Origin: Bartonella phoceensis
Lineage (GTDB): Bacteria > Pseudomonadota > Alphaproteobacteria > Rhizobiales > Rhizobiaceae
Assembly: GCF_902825145.1 (NCBI RefSeq)
Contig: NZ_CADEAD010000002.1
Coordinates: 310,001 to 374,000 of the forward strand
Length of the DNA: 64,000 nt
Direction: 5' to 3'
Made by a program: the position numbers and the translations under genes. The notes below the pieces were generated by a model, which was not told the origin of the DNA, made no database searches, and saw only the letters and a program-made list of their open reading frames with translations. This document shows, piece after piece, positions 9,105-17,899 of this stretch. Each line of letters begins with the position of its first letter. Within the stretch, counting starts at the first letter, position 1.

Positions 9105-11519
9105 ATGAAATTTACATTGTCGTGGATAAAAGATCACTTAGAAACAGATGCATCTTTGGATGAAATTTGTGATAAACTAACGGCGATAGGCCTTGAGGTT
9201 GATCATGTTGATGACCGTTCTTCTTTAAAAGGTTTTGTCATTGCAAAAGTTTTAACGGCAGTAAAACACCCTGATGCAGATAAACTTCAGATTTTGTCGG
9301 TAGATACGGGGGCTGGTATACCTCTGCAAGTTATTTGTGGGGCACCAAATGCACGCGCTGGGCTTATTGGTGTTCTTGCATTACCTGGCACTTATGTACC
9401 TGGACTTGACGTAACGCTATCGGTAGGTAAAATTCGTGGTATTGAAAGTTTTGGAATGATGTGTTCACAAGCAGAGCTTGAACTATCAAGTGAGCATGAT
9501 GGAATTATTGAACTTCCAGAAGATGCACCTATTGGAAGTTCATTTATAGCTTATGCAGGTTTAGATGATCCGATCATTGATATTGGTTTGACTCCTAATC
9601 GTTCTGATTGCACGGGTGTTCGTGGTATTGCCCGTGATCTTGTTGCCGCTGGAATTGGACAATTAAAAGAATTATCCTTACCACAATTTGACACTTCTTT
9701 TGAAACATCGCTTGATGTTTCTTTAGATTTTGCACAAAGCGCGCCATTATGTTTAGGTTTTGCTTGGCGTGAGGTACGAAATGTTCAAAATGGGCCATCT
9801 CCACAATGGATACAACAGCGTTTAAGTGCAATTGGTTTGAGACCGATTAATGCCCTGGTTGATATGACCAATTACATAAGTTTTGATCTTGGTCGTCCAC
9901 TTCATGTTTTTGATGCAGATAAAATTAAAGGCAATTTGTATGTACGTTGTGCTCGTGAAGGTGAACAGCTTCACGCACTAAACGGAAAAATCTATAATTT
10001 GGGTGTTAAAGATTGTGTCATTGCCGATGAAGAGGGGATTATTTCAATTGCCGGTATCATGGGTGGTGAGAGAACAAGCTGTAATGAGACGACGCGTCGC
10101 GTTATTATTGAGTCAGCACTTTGGGACGCAAAGAGCATTGCACAGACGGGGCGTTCATTAGGCCTTATCAGTGATTCTCGTTATCGATTCGAGCGGGGTG
10201 TTGATCCAGCTTTTATGAAAACCGGTCTTGAAATTGCAACAGAATTGTCTTTACGCTTTTGCGGTGGTGAAGTGTCAAAAACGAGAATCGTTGGTTATCA
10301 TCAACCAGAAGTCAAACAGATTGTATTTCCTTTTTCTGAAATTCAACGTTTAACATATTTGCAAATAGAGCGTGAACAAGTCGTGGCGATTTTAACAAAG
10401 CTTGGGTTTTGTGTTGAAGGAGAAGGAGATATTGTTACGGTTCAAGTACCGACATGGCGCCCTGATATTGCCGGTAAAGCTGATTTAGTGGAAGAGGTGA
10501 TGAGGATTTATGGGTTGGATAAAATTGAGCCTATTCCATTGGAAAGTTTTGCAGAGGGAACCAGTCAAATTTTAACAGATTTACGGTTTCGTTCACGTAT
10601 CACACGTTTGGCTTTGGCGCATCGCGGTATGAAGGAGGTGGTAACCTGGTCTTTTATTTCGGAAAAACAGGCGTTAGCTTTTGGAGGCGGCCAAGCACAG
10701 CTTCAATTAGTCAATCCTATTTCTGCTGATATGTCGGTTATGCGTCCTTCTCTTTTACCCGGTTTGCTGATGGCGGCACAGCGAAATGCGGATCGTGGTT
10801 TTCTAGATCTTGCTTTGTTTGAGGTTTCCAGCATCTACGAGGGCGATACTCCTGATAAGCAGAAACATGTTGCGGGCGGTATTCGTCGTGGAACAGAACA
10901 GTTTGAAGGGGCTGGGCGCTTTTGGAATGCAAATGCGGCAGCAGTTGATGTTTTTGATGCAAAAGCAGATGCATTAGCTGTTTTAGAAGCATGCGGCGTA
11001 GATATTGACAGAGTTCAAATTGAAGCTGGAGCACCTGATTGGTATCATCCTGGTCGTTCGGGCGTCATAAAGCTTGGATCGAAGATTATTCTTGGTTTTT
11101 TTGGCGTTTTTCATCCCGCTACATTGGAAAAATTAGATGTCAGTGGACCTGTATGTGGTTTTGAAGTTTTTCTTGATCAAATTCCAGAGTCAAAGAAAAA
11201 AGCAATCAAAAGTCGCTCTCCATTGAAAGTATCCCCTTTTCAAATGGTGCGGCGTGATTTTGCATTTGTAGTTGATAAAAAAGTTGCCTCCTCTCTTATT
11301 GTACGTGCTGCAAGTGGAGCGGATAAAAAACTTATTCATTCCGTACAGATTTTTGATGTTTTTGAAGATCCCAGCCTTGGTGAAGATAAAAAATCTGTTG
11401 CGATTGAAGTTGCTATTCAGCCCATGGAACGGACTCTCACGGATGAAGATTTAGAAGTGCTTACCTTAAAGATAGTGGAAAATGTCACGAAGCAGACAGA
11501 CGCCTGTTTGCGCTGCTGA
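9105..11519 (+). CDS. pheT: Phenylalanine-tRNA ligase beta subunit
   Basis: PheT is the large subunit of the same heterotetramer and carries tRNA recognition and editing. The 804-residue protein starts [12 protein letters not shown]. Domains in order are the EMAP-type tRNA-binding fold at about 40-150, the B3/B4 editing domain at about 210-380, B5 at about 400-475, the inactive class II-like core, and the C-terminal ferredoxin-fold anticodon-binding domain from about 710 ([15 protein letters not shown] onward). The length agrees with the full-length bacterial form. A clear terminator follows the stop. Confidence 0.97.
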   Translation: MKFTLSWIKDHLETDASLDEICDKLTAIGLEVDHVDDRSSLKGFVIAKVLTAVKHPDADKLQILSVDTGAGIPLQVICGAPNARAGLIGVLALPGTYVPGLDVTLSVGKIRGIESFGMMCSQAELELSSEHDGIIELPEDAPIGSSFIAYAGLDDPIIDIGLTPNRSDCTGVRGIARDLVAAGIGQLKELSLPQFDTSFETSLDVSLDFAQSAPLCLGFAWREVRNVQNGPSPQWIQQRLSAIGLRPINALVDMTNYISFDLGRPLHVFDADKIKGNLYVRCAREGEQLHALNGKIYNLGVKDCVIADEEGIISIAGIMGGERTSCNETTRRVIIESALWDAKSIAQTGRSLGLISDSRYRFERGVDPAFMKTGLEIATELSLRFCGGEVSKTRIVGYHQPEVKQIVFPFSEIQRLTYLQIEREQVVAILTKLGFCVEGEGDIVTVQVPTWRPDIAGKADLVEEVMRIYGLDKIEPIPLESFAEGTSQILTDLRFRSRITRLALAHRGMKEVVTWSFISEKQALAFGGGQAQLQLVNPISADMSVMRPSLLPGLLMAAQRNADRGFLDLALFEVSSIYEGDTPDKQKHVAGGIRRGTEQFEGAGRFWNANAAAVDVFDAKADALAVLEACGVDIDRVQIEAGAPDWYHPGRSGVIKLGSKIILGFFGVFHPATLEKLDVSGPVCGFEVFLDQIPESKKKAIKSRSPLKVSPFQMVRRDFAFVVDKKVASSLIVRAASGADKKLIHSVQIFDVFEDPSLGEDKKSVAIEVAIQPMERTLTDEDLEVLTLKIVENVTKQTDACLRC

Positions 11520-11554
11520 ATATTCTTATCTTCTCTTGGATTATTTTACAAAAA

Positions 11555-11587
11555 GGGAGCATTTTTATGTGCTCCCTTATTTTTTTG
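11555..11587 (+). terminator. Intrinsic terminator after pheT
   Basis: GGGAGCA (11555-11561) and TGCTCCC (11570-11576) form a perfect 7-bp stem with an 8-base loop, followed by TTATTTTTTT. It ends the pheST transcript. Confidence 0.88.
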
Positions 11588-11758
11588 CCATTTAAGAGCC
11601 ATAGAGTTTTTTGAAAGAAAATTATACCACAGTAGTGCTCTTTAAGTCATAAGTCTTTTTCAAGGTGAGAAAGAATATTTTCAACATTTTTAAAATTTAT
11701 TTTTTCTCATAATCCTTCATTGCCAATATGAAAGATAACTGTTAATGCTAAATGGTAA

Positions 11759-11773
11759 TGCAAATCATTCGCA
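11759..11773 (+). promoter_or_regulatory. Mur/Fur-like metal-responsive operator upstream of sitA
   Basis: TGCAAATCATTCGCA is a 15-bp near-perfect inverted repeat (TGC-AAT-C-ATT-GCA core with one mismatched pair). It lies 16 bases before the sitA ATG and just downstream of a weak promoter candidate (TTGCCA at 11720, TAATGC at 11743). Manganese-responsive Mur boxes of similar TGCAAAT-type composition control sitABCD in rhizobia, so metal-dependent repression is inferred. Confidence 0.5.
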
Positions 11774-11789
11774 ATAAATAGGGGAAACT

Positions 11790-12725
11790 ATGAAAGAAAG
11801 AGAAGATCGAATATTAATGAACATAAAAACATTGTTTACCATAGTTTTGGGGAGTATTATTTTTTTTACACCCAATTTTGCTTTGTGTGCTGGTAAGTTT
11901 AAAGCTGTTACAACATTCACCATCATTGCTGATATGGCGCGGAATGTAGCAGGTGAAGCTGCTGATGTTGAATCAATCACAAAACCAGGTGCTGAAATTC
12001 ACGAATATCAACCTACACCTCGTGATCTTATGCGCGCGCAGGGAGCAGATCTTATATTGTGGAATGGGTTAGAGTTGGAGCTTTGGTTTGAAAAGTTTTT
12101 TCAAAATATCAAGGATGTTCCAAGTGTCGTTGTGTCAGAAGGCGTTGTACCAATTAAAATTGGTGAAGGTCCCTTTAGTGGTAAGCCAAATCCCCATGCA
12201 TGGATGTCACCGATCTCTGCTCTAATTTACATTGATAATATTCGTGATGCTTTTGTAAAATACGATCCTGAACATGCTGCTATTTATAAAGAAAATGCCG
12301 AAATTTATAAGCAGAAGATTCGTGCAACAATTGAACCCATCAGGGCTGAATTGGCAGCGGTTCCTCAAGACAAACGTTGGCTTGTAACGAGTGAGGGTGC
12401 ATTTAGCTATTTGGCGCGTGATTTTGACCTGAAAGAACTTTATTTATGGCCAATTAATGCTGATCAGCAAGGGACACCGCAGCAGGTTAAGCATGTTATT
12501 GATATTGTTCGTAAACACAATATTCATGCAGTTTTTTCTGAAAGCACTATTTCTCCGGCACCTGCTAAACAAGTTGCGAAAGAAACAGGGGCTAAATACG
12601 GTGGTGTTCTTTATGTTGATTCTTTAAGTGAGGAGAATGGTGAGGTCCCAACCTACATCGATTTATTACGTGTCACAAGCGAGCGCATTAGTAATGCCTT
12701 ATTAGAGGGAGTAAAAGGCCAATGA
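11790..12725 (+). CDS. sitA: Mn/Fe ABC transporter substrate-binding protein
   Basis: This is a cluster A-I (SitA/MntC/ZnuA-type) periplasmic metal-binding protein. The 311-residue precursor has a signal peptide to about residue 34 (ending near FALCAG). The expected four metal ligands can be assigned: His71 in [10 protein letters not shown], His136 in PHAWMSP, Glu202 in TSEGAF and Asp277 in YVDSLS. The His-His-Glu-Asp set is that of Mn/Fe rather than Zn binders. ATG 11790 has GGGGAA upstream; ATG 11817 is a less supported alternative. It is the first gene of sitABCD and overlaps sitB by four bases. Some Bartonella annotations call this system an iron transporter; Mn2+ and Fe2+ are both plausible. 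Confidence 0.92.
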   Translation: MKEREDRILMNIKTLFTIVLGSIIFFTPNFALCAGKFKAVTTFTIIADMARNVAGEAADVESITKPGAEIHEYQPTPRDLMRAQGADLILWNGLELELWFEKFFQNIKDVPSVVVSEGVVPIKIGEGPFSGKPNPHAWMSPISALIYIDNIRDAFVKYDPEHAAIYKENAEIYKQKIRATIEPIRAELAAVPQDKRWLVTSEGAFSYLARDFDLKELYLWPINADQQGTPQQVKHVIDIVRKHNIHAVFSESTISPAPAKQVAKETGAKYGGVLYVDSLSEENGEVPTYIDLLRVTSERISNALLEGVKGQ

Positions 12726-13552
12726 CGAAATCTGGGATATTTGCTCAAGAGGTAACTGTAACTTATCGTAATGGGCACACAGCTTTACGCGAAGTAAATT
12801 TTGAGAGCCCAACAGGTTCTATTACAGCGTTGGTAGGCGTAAATGGATCAGGCAAATCGACATTATTCAAAGCTATTATGGGGTTTGTGCGTCCTTCAAA
12901 AGGAAAAATTCGCATTTTTGATTTGCCTGTTGACACGGCTTTGAAGCAAAATCTTATTGCTTATGTTCCTCAGAGTGAAGATGTTGATTGGAATTTTCCT
13001 GTTCTGGTTGAAGATGTTGTTTTGATGGGACGCTATGGTCACATGAATTTCTTTCGTTATGCACGGGCACGGGATTATGAAGCTGTACGTGTTGCATTAG
13101 AACGTGTTGATATGTTGGCATTTGCCAAGCGTCAAATTGGTGAACTTTCTGGTGGGCAGAAGAAGCGTGTTTTCCTAGCACGTGCTCTTGCACAGCAGGC
13201 AAAAGCTATTTTATTAGATGAGCCATTTACAGGGGTTGATGTCACAACAGAAGATAAAATTATTGCTTTGTTACAAGATCTTCGTAAAGAAGGGGCTGTG
13301 ATATTAGTTTCTACGCACAATTTGGGTTCTGTTCGTGAATTTTGTGATCACACGGTTTTAATAAAGGGCACAGTTTTGGATTCTGGGTTAACTGAAACTG
13401 TCTTTACAAAAGAAAATCTTGAGAAAACTTTTGGTGGTGCTTTGCATCATCATATTTTTGATCTTCAAGATGCAAAAAAAAATGAGGTTTTCATGGGGAA
13501 ACAACAGTCTGGAATGCGTGAGAATATTCAAAGAATGGAGCATGTCGCATGA
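12722..13552 (+). CDS. sitB: Mn/Fe ABC transporter ATP-binding protein
   Basis: This is the cytoplasmic ATPase of the sit transporter, 276 residues. Walker A is GVNGSGKST at 39-47, the ABC signature is LSGGQ near residue 142, Walker B is [12 protein letters not shown] near 163, and the switch His lies in VSTHNLG. Overlapping start and stop codons (ATGA) with sitA and with sitC show tight translational coupling. The C-terminal 40 residues beyond the ATPase fold (rich in Lys, Gln and Met) are a modest extension with no recognised motif. Confidence 0.95.
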   Translation: MTKSGIFAQEVTVTYRNGHTALREVNFESPTGSITALVGVNGSGKSTLFKAIMGFVRPSKGKIRIFDLPVDTALKQNLIAYVPQSEDVDWNFPVLVEDVVLMGRYGHMNFFRYARARDYEAVRVALERVDMLAFAKRQIGELSGGQKKRVFLARALAQQAKAILLDEPFTGVDVTTEDKIIALLQDLRKEGAVILVSTHNLGSVREFCDHTVLIKGTVLDSGLTETVFTKENLEKTFGGALHHHIFDLQDAKKNEVFMGKQQSGMRENIQRMEHVA

Positions 13553-14403
13553 TTTCTTGGTTGCTTGAACCACTGAGCTATCAATATATGGTTAATGCGA
13601 TGTGGGTTTCGGGATTAGTTGGATGTGTTTGTGCTTTTCTTTCCGCTTTTTTGATGTTAAAAGGCTGGTCGCTCATTGGTGATGCGCTTTCTCATTCGAT
13701 TGTTCCTGGTGTAGCAGGCGCTTATCTTTTAGGATTACCTTTTTCGCTTGGAGCTTTTTTTTCTGGTGGCCTTGCAGCAGCAGCGATGCTGTTTTTTAAC
13801 CACCGGACAAAACTGAAAGAAGATACCATTATTGGTCTCATTTTTTCTTCTTTTTTTGCTTTTGGATTATTTCTTAAATCATTAAAACCTATGGCTGTTA
13901 ATATTGATACGATTGTGTTAGGAAATATTTTAGCAGTCAGTTCATCAGATATTATACAATTAGCTTTTATTGGTTTTTTTTCTTTGCTTTTATTGCTTTT
14001 GAAATGGAAAGATCTCCTCGTTTCTTTATTTGATGAAACGCACGCGCGTGCTATTGGATTAAATGTAAAGTTTTTAAAAATTCTTTTTTTCACACTGCTT
14101 GCCGCTTGTACTGTTGCCGCTATGCAAACCGTGGGAGCGTTCTTGGTTATTTGTCTTGTTGTGACACCTGGAGCAACAGCCTATCTTTTAAGTGACCGTT
14201 TTGTGAATGTTCTGGTTATTGCAGTGGTGATTGGGACATTCACAAGCGTGTTAGGTGTTTATGTGAGTTATTTTTTGAATGCGCAAACAGGTGGTGTTGT
14301 TGTACTTTTTCAAGCATTTCTGTTTATTTTAGCTTTTATTTTTGCTCCTAAACACGGTTTTATTATTGCACGTTTACGTATCAATGCAGCAAAAAAAGTA
14401 TGA
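13549..14403 (+). CDS. sitC: Mn/Fe ABC transporter permease (first)
   Basis: An ABC-3 family membrane permease of 284 residues with about eight hydrophobic segments. Typical features are [19 protein letters not shown] near residue 45 and a conserved cytoplasmic loop around [13 protein letters not shown] that contacts the ATPase. It overlaps sitB by four bases and precedes sitD by seven. SitC and SitD resemble each other, as expected for a heterodimeric pore. Confidence 0.93.
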   Translation: MISWLLEPLSYQYMVNAMWVSGLVGCVCAFLSAFLMLKGWSLIGDALSHSIVPGVAGAYLLGLPFSLGAFFSGGLAAAAMLFFNHRTKLKEDTIIGLIFSSFFAFGLFLKSLKPMAVNIDTIVLGNILAVSSSDIIQLAFIGFFSLLLLLLKWKDLLVSLFDETHARAIGLNVKFLKILFFTLLAACTVAAMQTVGAFLVICLVVTPGATAYLLSDRFVNVLVIAVVIGTFTSVLGVYVSYFLNAQTGGVVVLFQAFLFILAFIFAPKHGFIIARLRINAAKKV

Positions 14404-14410
14404 TGTTATT

Positions 14411-15316
14411 ATGATTGATCAATTACTACTTCCTTTTCAGTTTTCTTTTATGCTTAAGGGCATGCTTATTGTTATGATCCTTTCTATTCCAATGGCGATG
14501 CTTTCTTGTTTTCTTATTTTGAAAGGATGGGCACTTTTAGGAGATGCAATTTCTCACGCGGTTTTTCCTGGTGTTGTTGTCGGCTATATGACAACGCCAT
14601 TGGTGATAACATTTTTGGCTTCTTTGCCATTTGCTTGGTTTCAGCATATGCGTCCAGAGAATATTACAATGTCTTTGATTGCTTGTGGAGCTTTTATTGC
14701 CGGTATGATTTGTTCTCTCCTGACCGGTTTTTTAGGGAGCAATAGCCGTATCAAACAAGATACGGTAATGGGTGTTGTTTTTTCATCGATGTTTGGTTTA
14801 GGACTTGTTTTGGCAACTTCTATTTATAGTAGCCTTGATTTAAATCATATTCTGTTTGGTAATCTCTTAGGGGTTAATTGGCTTGATATTACGCAGACAG
14901 CGGTTATTTCTGCTATTGTTACTTTTATTATAGTTGCAAAATGGCGTGATTTTATGCTGTATATTTTTGATTCTGTTCAAGGTCGTGCAATGGGATTACG
15001 AATATCTGTTCTCCACTATACTCTTTTAACGATGATTTCTCTTACAATCGTTGCAGCTTTAAAGGCTGTCGGTATTGTTCTTGTTATTTCTTTATTGATA
15101 GCGCCAGGAGCAATTGCTTATCTTATCACGAACCGGTTTTCTTTTATGTTGGTAATTGCTGTGTTTGTTGCAGCTTTTTCTGGTTTTTTAGGAATTTATC
15201 TAAGCTTATTTGTTGGTTCTGATTCTGCTTCCACAATTGTGTTGATTTTAACGCTAATTTTTATGGCTATTTTTATATCGATTTTCTTTCGTCAGATCAG
15301 GGTTCAAAAAATCTAA
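14411..15316 (+). CDS. sitD: Mn/Fe ABC transporter permease (second)
   Basis: The second ABC-3 permease, 301 residues from ATG 14411 (MIDQLLLPFQFSFMLKG). The frame reads upstream into sitC, but the family N terminus and the short seven-base gap to the sitC stop support this start. It shows the paralogous motif LLGDAISHAVFPGVVVGYM and the loop QGRAMGLRISVLHY. It is the last gene of the operon; the next structured element is the candidate small RNA and terminator at about 15392-15507. Confidence 0.93.
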   Translation: MIDQLLLPFQFSFMLKGMLIVMILSIPMAMLSCFLILKGWALLGDAISHAVFPGVVVGYMTTPLVITFLASLPFAWFQHMRPENITMSLIACGAFIAGMICSLLTGFLGSNSRIKQDTVMGVVFSSMFGLGLVLATSIYSSLDLNHILFGNLLGVNWLDITQTAVISAIVTFIIVAKWRDFMLYIFDSVQGRAMGLRISVLHYTLLTMISLTIVAALKAVGIVLVISLLIAPGAIAYLITNRFSFMLVIAVFVAAFSGFLGIYLSLFVGSDSASTIVLILTLIFMAIFISIFFRQIRVQKI

Positions 15317-15391
15317 GTATACCAATTTATGCATATCAGCCATACATTTTTATGAGTTGTCTCTCATGTTTGTTTTAACTAGAAAGCACGC

Positions 15392-15507
15392 TGCTAGACT
15401 GTTTTCCTCCTAATGTCTAGCGGATGGGTGCAGTATGTATTCTCCCCCCCCAACGCTGCATTCGTAGTTAAAAGGCTGTATTGATTTATTCTGCAGCCTT
15501 TTTGTTT
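15392..15507 (+). ncRNA. Candidate small RNA with two C-rich hairpin loops and an intrinsic terminator
   Basis: Three consecutive hairpins fill this gap. Hairpin 1 is GCTAGAC (15393-15399) with GTCTAGC (15415-15421), with CCTCC in its loop. Hairpin 2 pairs about 15424-15433 with 15456-15465 (a 10-bp stem with some G-U pairs) and has a loop ending in TCTCCCCCCCC. Hairpin 3 is AAAAGGCTG/CAGCCTTTTT (15470-15503), an intrinsic terminator. A weak promoter (TTGTCT at 15357, 17-base spacer, TAGAAA at 15380) would start transcription at about 15392, exactly at hairpin 1. Loops carrying anti-Shine-Dalgarno CU-rich motifs plus a terminator resemble the alpha-r14 (NfeR1-type) sRNAs of Rhizobiales. The alternative is a structured 3' UTR of sitABCD. 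Confidence 0.55.
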
Positions 15508-15508
15508 T
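15470..15508 (+). terminator. Intrinsic terminator of sitABCD or of the candidate small RNA
   Basis: AAAAGGCTG at 15470-15478 pairs with CAGCCTTTTT from 15494, followed by GTTTT. The T-rich side is on the plus strand, so it ends plus-strand transcripts. Confidence 0.8.
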
Positions 15509-15711
15509 CGGTTTACTTAAAAGTTTATGCTGTTTCCTTGAAAAATTTTAAATGATCATCATATTGCGTAAGCTGTTTTGCACTTTAGAAAAATTATCAC
15601 AAGAAATGTGTTTATGAACAAAATAGATATTGGAGAATAATTGTGTGTTAAAGCGTTTGAAAAGTAGAAGAATACATAATGGTCTTATCGAGAGGAAAAT
15701 AGTGATAAAGG

Positions 15712-16098
15712 ATGAAAAAAGATTTTAAGACATCTCACTTTTGGCGTATTGGTACTGCTATAGTAGGATGGATAATGGTTGGATTGGGTATTGTTGGTGT
15801 TATGTTACCTATTCTGCCAACAGTACCGTTTTTATTGGTCGCTTCATGGTGTTTTGCTCGTTCATCACCACATTTTCATCGTTGGTTGAATAATCACCGC
15901 ATTTTTGGCCCGCCTATTAAGCAATGGGAAGAAAAGAGAGCTATTTCCACATTTGTTAAAGTTCTTGCGGTGGTGAGTATGGCCGGTGGTTTTTTATCCT
16001 TTATGGTAATAGCACATCCTGCTTTGTGGTTTGCGTTGTTCGTTGCTGCTATTTTGCTATTTATTGCCGTTTATATTGTGACACGCCCATCTCCATAA
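15712..16098 (+). CDS. YbaN-like DUF454 inner-membrane protein
   Basis: The 128-residue protein matches the YbaN/DUF454 family of unknown function. It has a first hydrophobic pair at about 15-50 containing GLGIVGVMLPILPTVPFLLVA, then the family block CFARSSPHFHRWLNNHRIFGPPI, and two further membrane segments at about 80-122. In many alphaproteobacteria a DUF454 gene lies near haem or iron genes; here it stands alone downstream of sitABCD. I do not propose a function. Confidence 0.85.
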   Translation: MKKDFKTSHFWRIGTAIVGWIMVGLGIVGVMLPILPTVPFLLVASWCFARSSPHFHRWLNNHRIFGPPIKQWEEKRAISTFVKVLAVVSMAGGFLSFMVIAHPALWFALFVAAILLFIAVYIVTRPSP

Positions 16099-16478
16099 TG
16101 GCGGAAATAAAAGGCTTTATGAGCTTAATGTCTTTTTATCTTGGCTTTTTTGTAAAAATGATCGACAAAGATTTTTATCTGCGAAATTTAGAGAAACGAT
16201 CACAGATCAAGGATGTATAAGATAATAAGTTTTTTAGAATAATTCATGAGATAAAATGATATATTCGTAAAACAATCTTATGCGTCGAGAGAACTGTGTG
16301 CAAGCATCTTAATAAATATTCGTAAAGTCGCTTTGATGGGCAATGATAAACCACCTTCATAGAGAGACGATATTTCTGTTAATGCATAAAAGAAATGCAC
16401 ATATAGCTGATCCGTCAGTAACGCATTTTACAGCCTATTTGTCTTTAATTTTGCATAAATGAGCTTATAGTCAAGTCT
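16099..16478. other. Intergenic stretch between converging genes
   Basis: About 380 bases between the DUF454 gene and pncB. The first 60 bases hold AAAGGCTT and several T-runs that may end the DUF454 transcript, but no clean hairpin is visible. No credible coding frame. Confidence 0.5.
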
Positions 16479-17774
16479 TTATGGGTCTAACAAGTGTTCT
16501 TCATTACCAAAAAAGTTGAGATAGCGTTGTATTTCTTGTGGGTCCCCAACAGTTTTTTCAGGATTATCTGAAAGTTTTACGGCCGGTTTACCGTTTGCAT
16601 GAGTGGCTTTACAAACAAGGGAAAGAGCATCAAAGGTTGCAATTTTTTGGGGTGCACAGCCTGCAAAATCGTTGGTAAGATCTGTTCCCCACCCAAAACT
16701 CATACGGACTCTTCCGTGGAAGTGATGGTAGGTTTTTTCAATTGTATCGACATCAAGAGCATCAGAAAAAATCAATAATTTTTCGCGCGGATCTTTTCCT
16801 TTTTCTTTCCACCATTGAAGAATACGCTCGCCACCTTTGATGGGTGGAGCACTGTCAGGTCTAAAACCTGTCCAATCAGCTACCCAATCTGGTGCATTGC
16901 GTAAAAATGCTTCTGTACCAAAGGTATCAGGTAAAACAATGAGAAGATTTCCACCATAATATCGGCTCCAATCTTGTAGAACTTTATAAGGTGCTTTGCG
17001 CAATTGATTATCATTATTGGCGAGAGCAGCAATGACCATGGGCAATTCATGTGCATTTGTACCAAGAGCTTCTAAATCTGTATCCATGGCGAGAAGAACA
17101 TTGGAAGTCCCGGTAAAAGAGTCGCCAATACCTTCTTTTAATGCTTCAACACACCAGCGTTGCCATAAAAAAGAATGACGACGCCTTGTACCAAAATCAG
17201 ATATTTTAATATCAGGCAATTTTTTAAGACGTTCAACTTTACTCCACATTTTTGCTTTAGCACGTGCATAAAGCACATCGAGAGCAAAACGATCCAAGTT
17301 TTTCATAGCAGCACGTGAACGTAATTCACTGATGATAGCAAGAGCGGGAATTTCCCACATGGAGCTATGGGCCCATGGGCCATGGAAATGAAGAATATAT
17401 TGGCCGTCTTTGCGGGTAAGTTCATATTCTGGTAGTTGAAAATTCTCAAGCCAATGAAGAAAATCTGGCTTGAAGATTTGTTTACGTCCATAAAATGTAT
17501 TACCGGCAAGCCATATCATTTCTTTTTTCGTAAAACGCAGACTGAGAGCGTGATCAAGTTGGGCACGCAACTCACCTTCATCAATATCATCGGTAAGACG
17601 TATTGTTTTGGTGCGGTTTATGAGAGAAAAAGTAACATTCACATTGGGATAAAGTCCCCAAATCATCTGTACCATAAGAAGCTTATAAAAATCTGTATCA
17701 AGTAGTGAACGAATAATGGGATCAAGTTTCCAGGTATGATTGTAAACACGTCTCGCGATATCTGGGTGATTCAT
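16479..17774 (-). CDS. pncB: Nicotinate phosphoribosyltransferase
   Basis: PncB makes nicotinate mononucleotide from nicotinate and PRPP, the salvage entry to NAD. The 431-residue product starts at ATG 17774, preceded by AGAGGGTT; the frame extends 19 codons upstream without support. Recognisable blocks are [20 protein letters not shown] at the N terminus, the [10 protein letters not shown] segment around residue 190 that contains the phosphorylated-His loop of the family, and the C-terminal [13 protein letters not shown] and [11 protein letters not shown] phosphate-binding region. The downstream gene in transcript order is none; ndvB lies upstream on the same strand. Confidence 0.95.
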   Translation of the reverse strand: MNHPDIARRVYNHTWKLDPIIRSLLDTDFYKLLMVQMIWGLYPNVNVTFSLINRTKTIRLTDDIDEGELRAQLDHALSLRFTKKEMIWLAGNTFYGRKQIFKPDFLHWLENFQLPEYELTRKDGQYILHFHGPWAHSSMWEIPALAIISELRSRAAMKNLDRFALDVLYARAKAKMWSKVERLKKLPDIKISDFGTRRRHSFLWQRWCVEALKEGIGDSFTGTSNVLLAMDTDLEALGTNAHELPMVIAALANNDNQLRKAPYKVLQDWSRYYGGNLLIVLPDTFGTEAFLRNAPDWVADWTGFRPDSAPPIKGGERILQWWKEKGKDPREKLLIFSDALDVDTIEKTYHHFHGRVRMSFGWGTDLTNDFAGCAPQKIATFDALSLVCKATHANGKPAVKLSDNPEKTVGDPQEIQRYLNFFGNEEHLLDP

Positions 17775-17899
17775 AACCCTCTTTCTTTCAATCTTGTAGA
17801 ATCTAAAATTATTGTGCACTAACACGATCAATATAGGGACTGCAGAAACTATAACAATTCTAAGATTTTGGGCAAGAATAAAAAATCTTGTTATATTTT

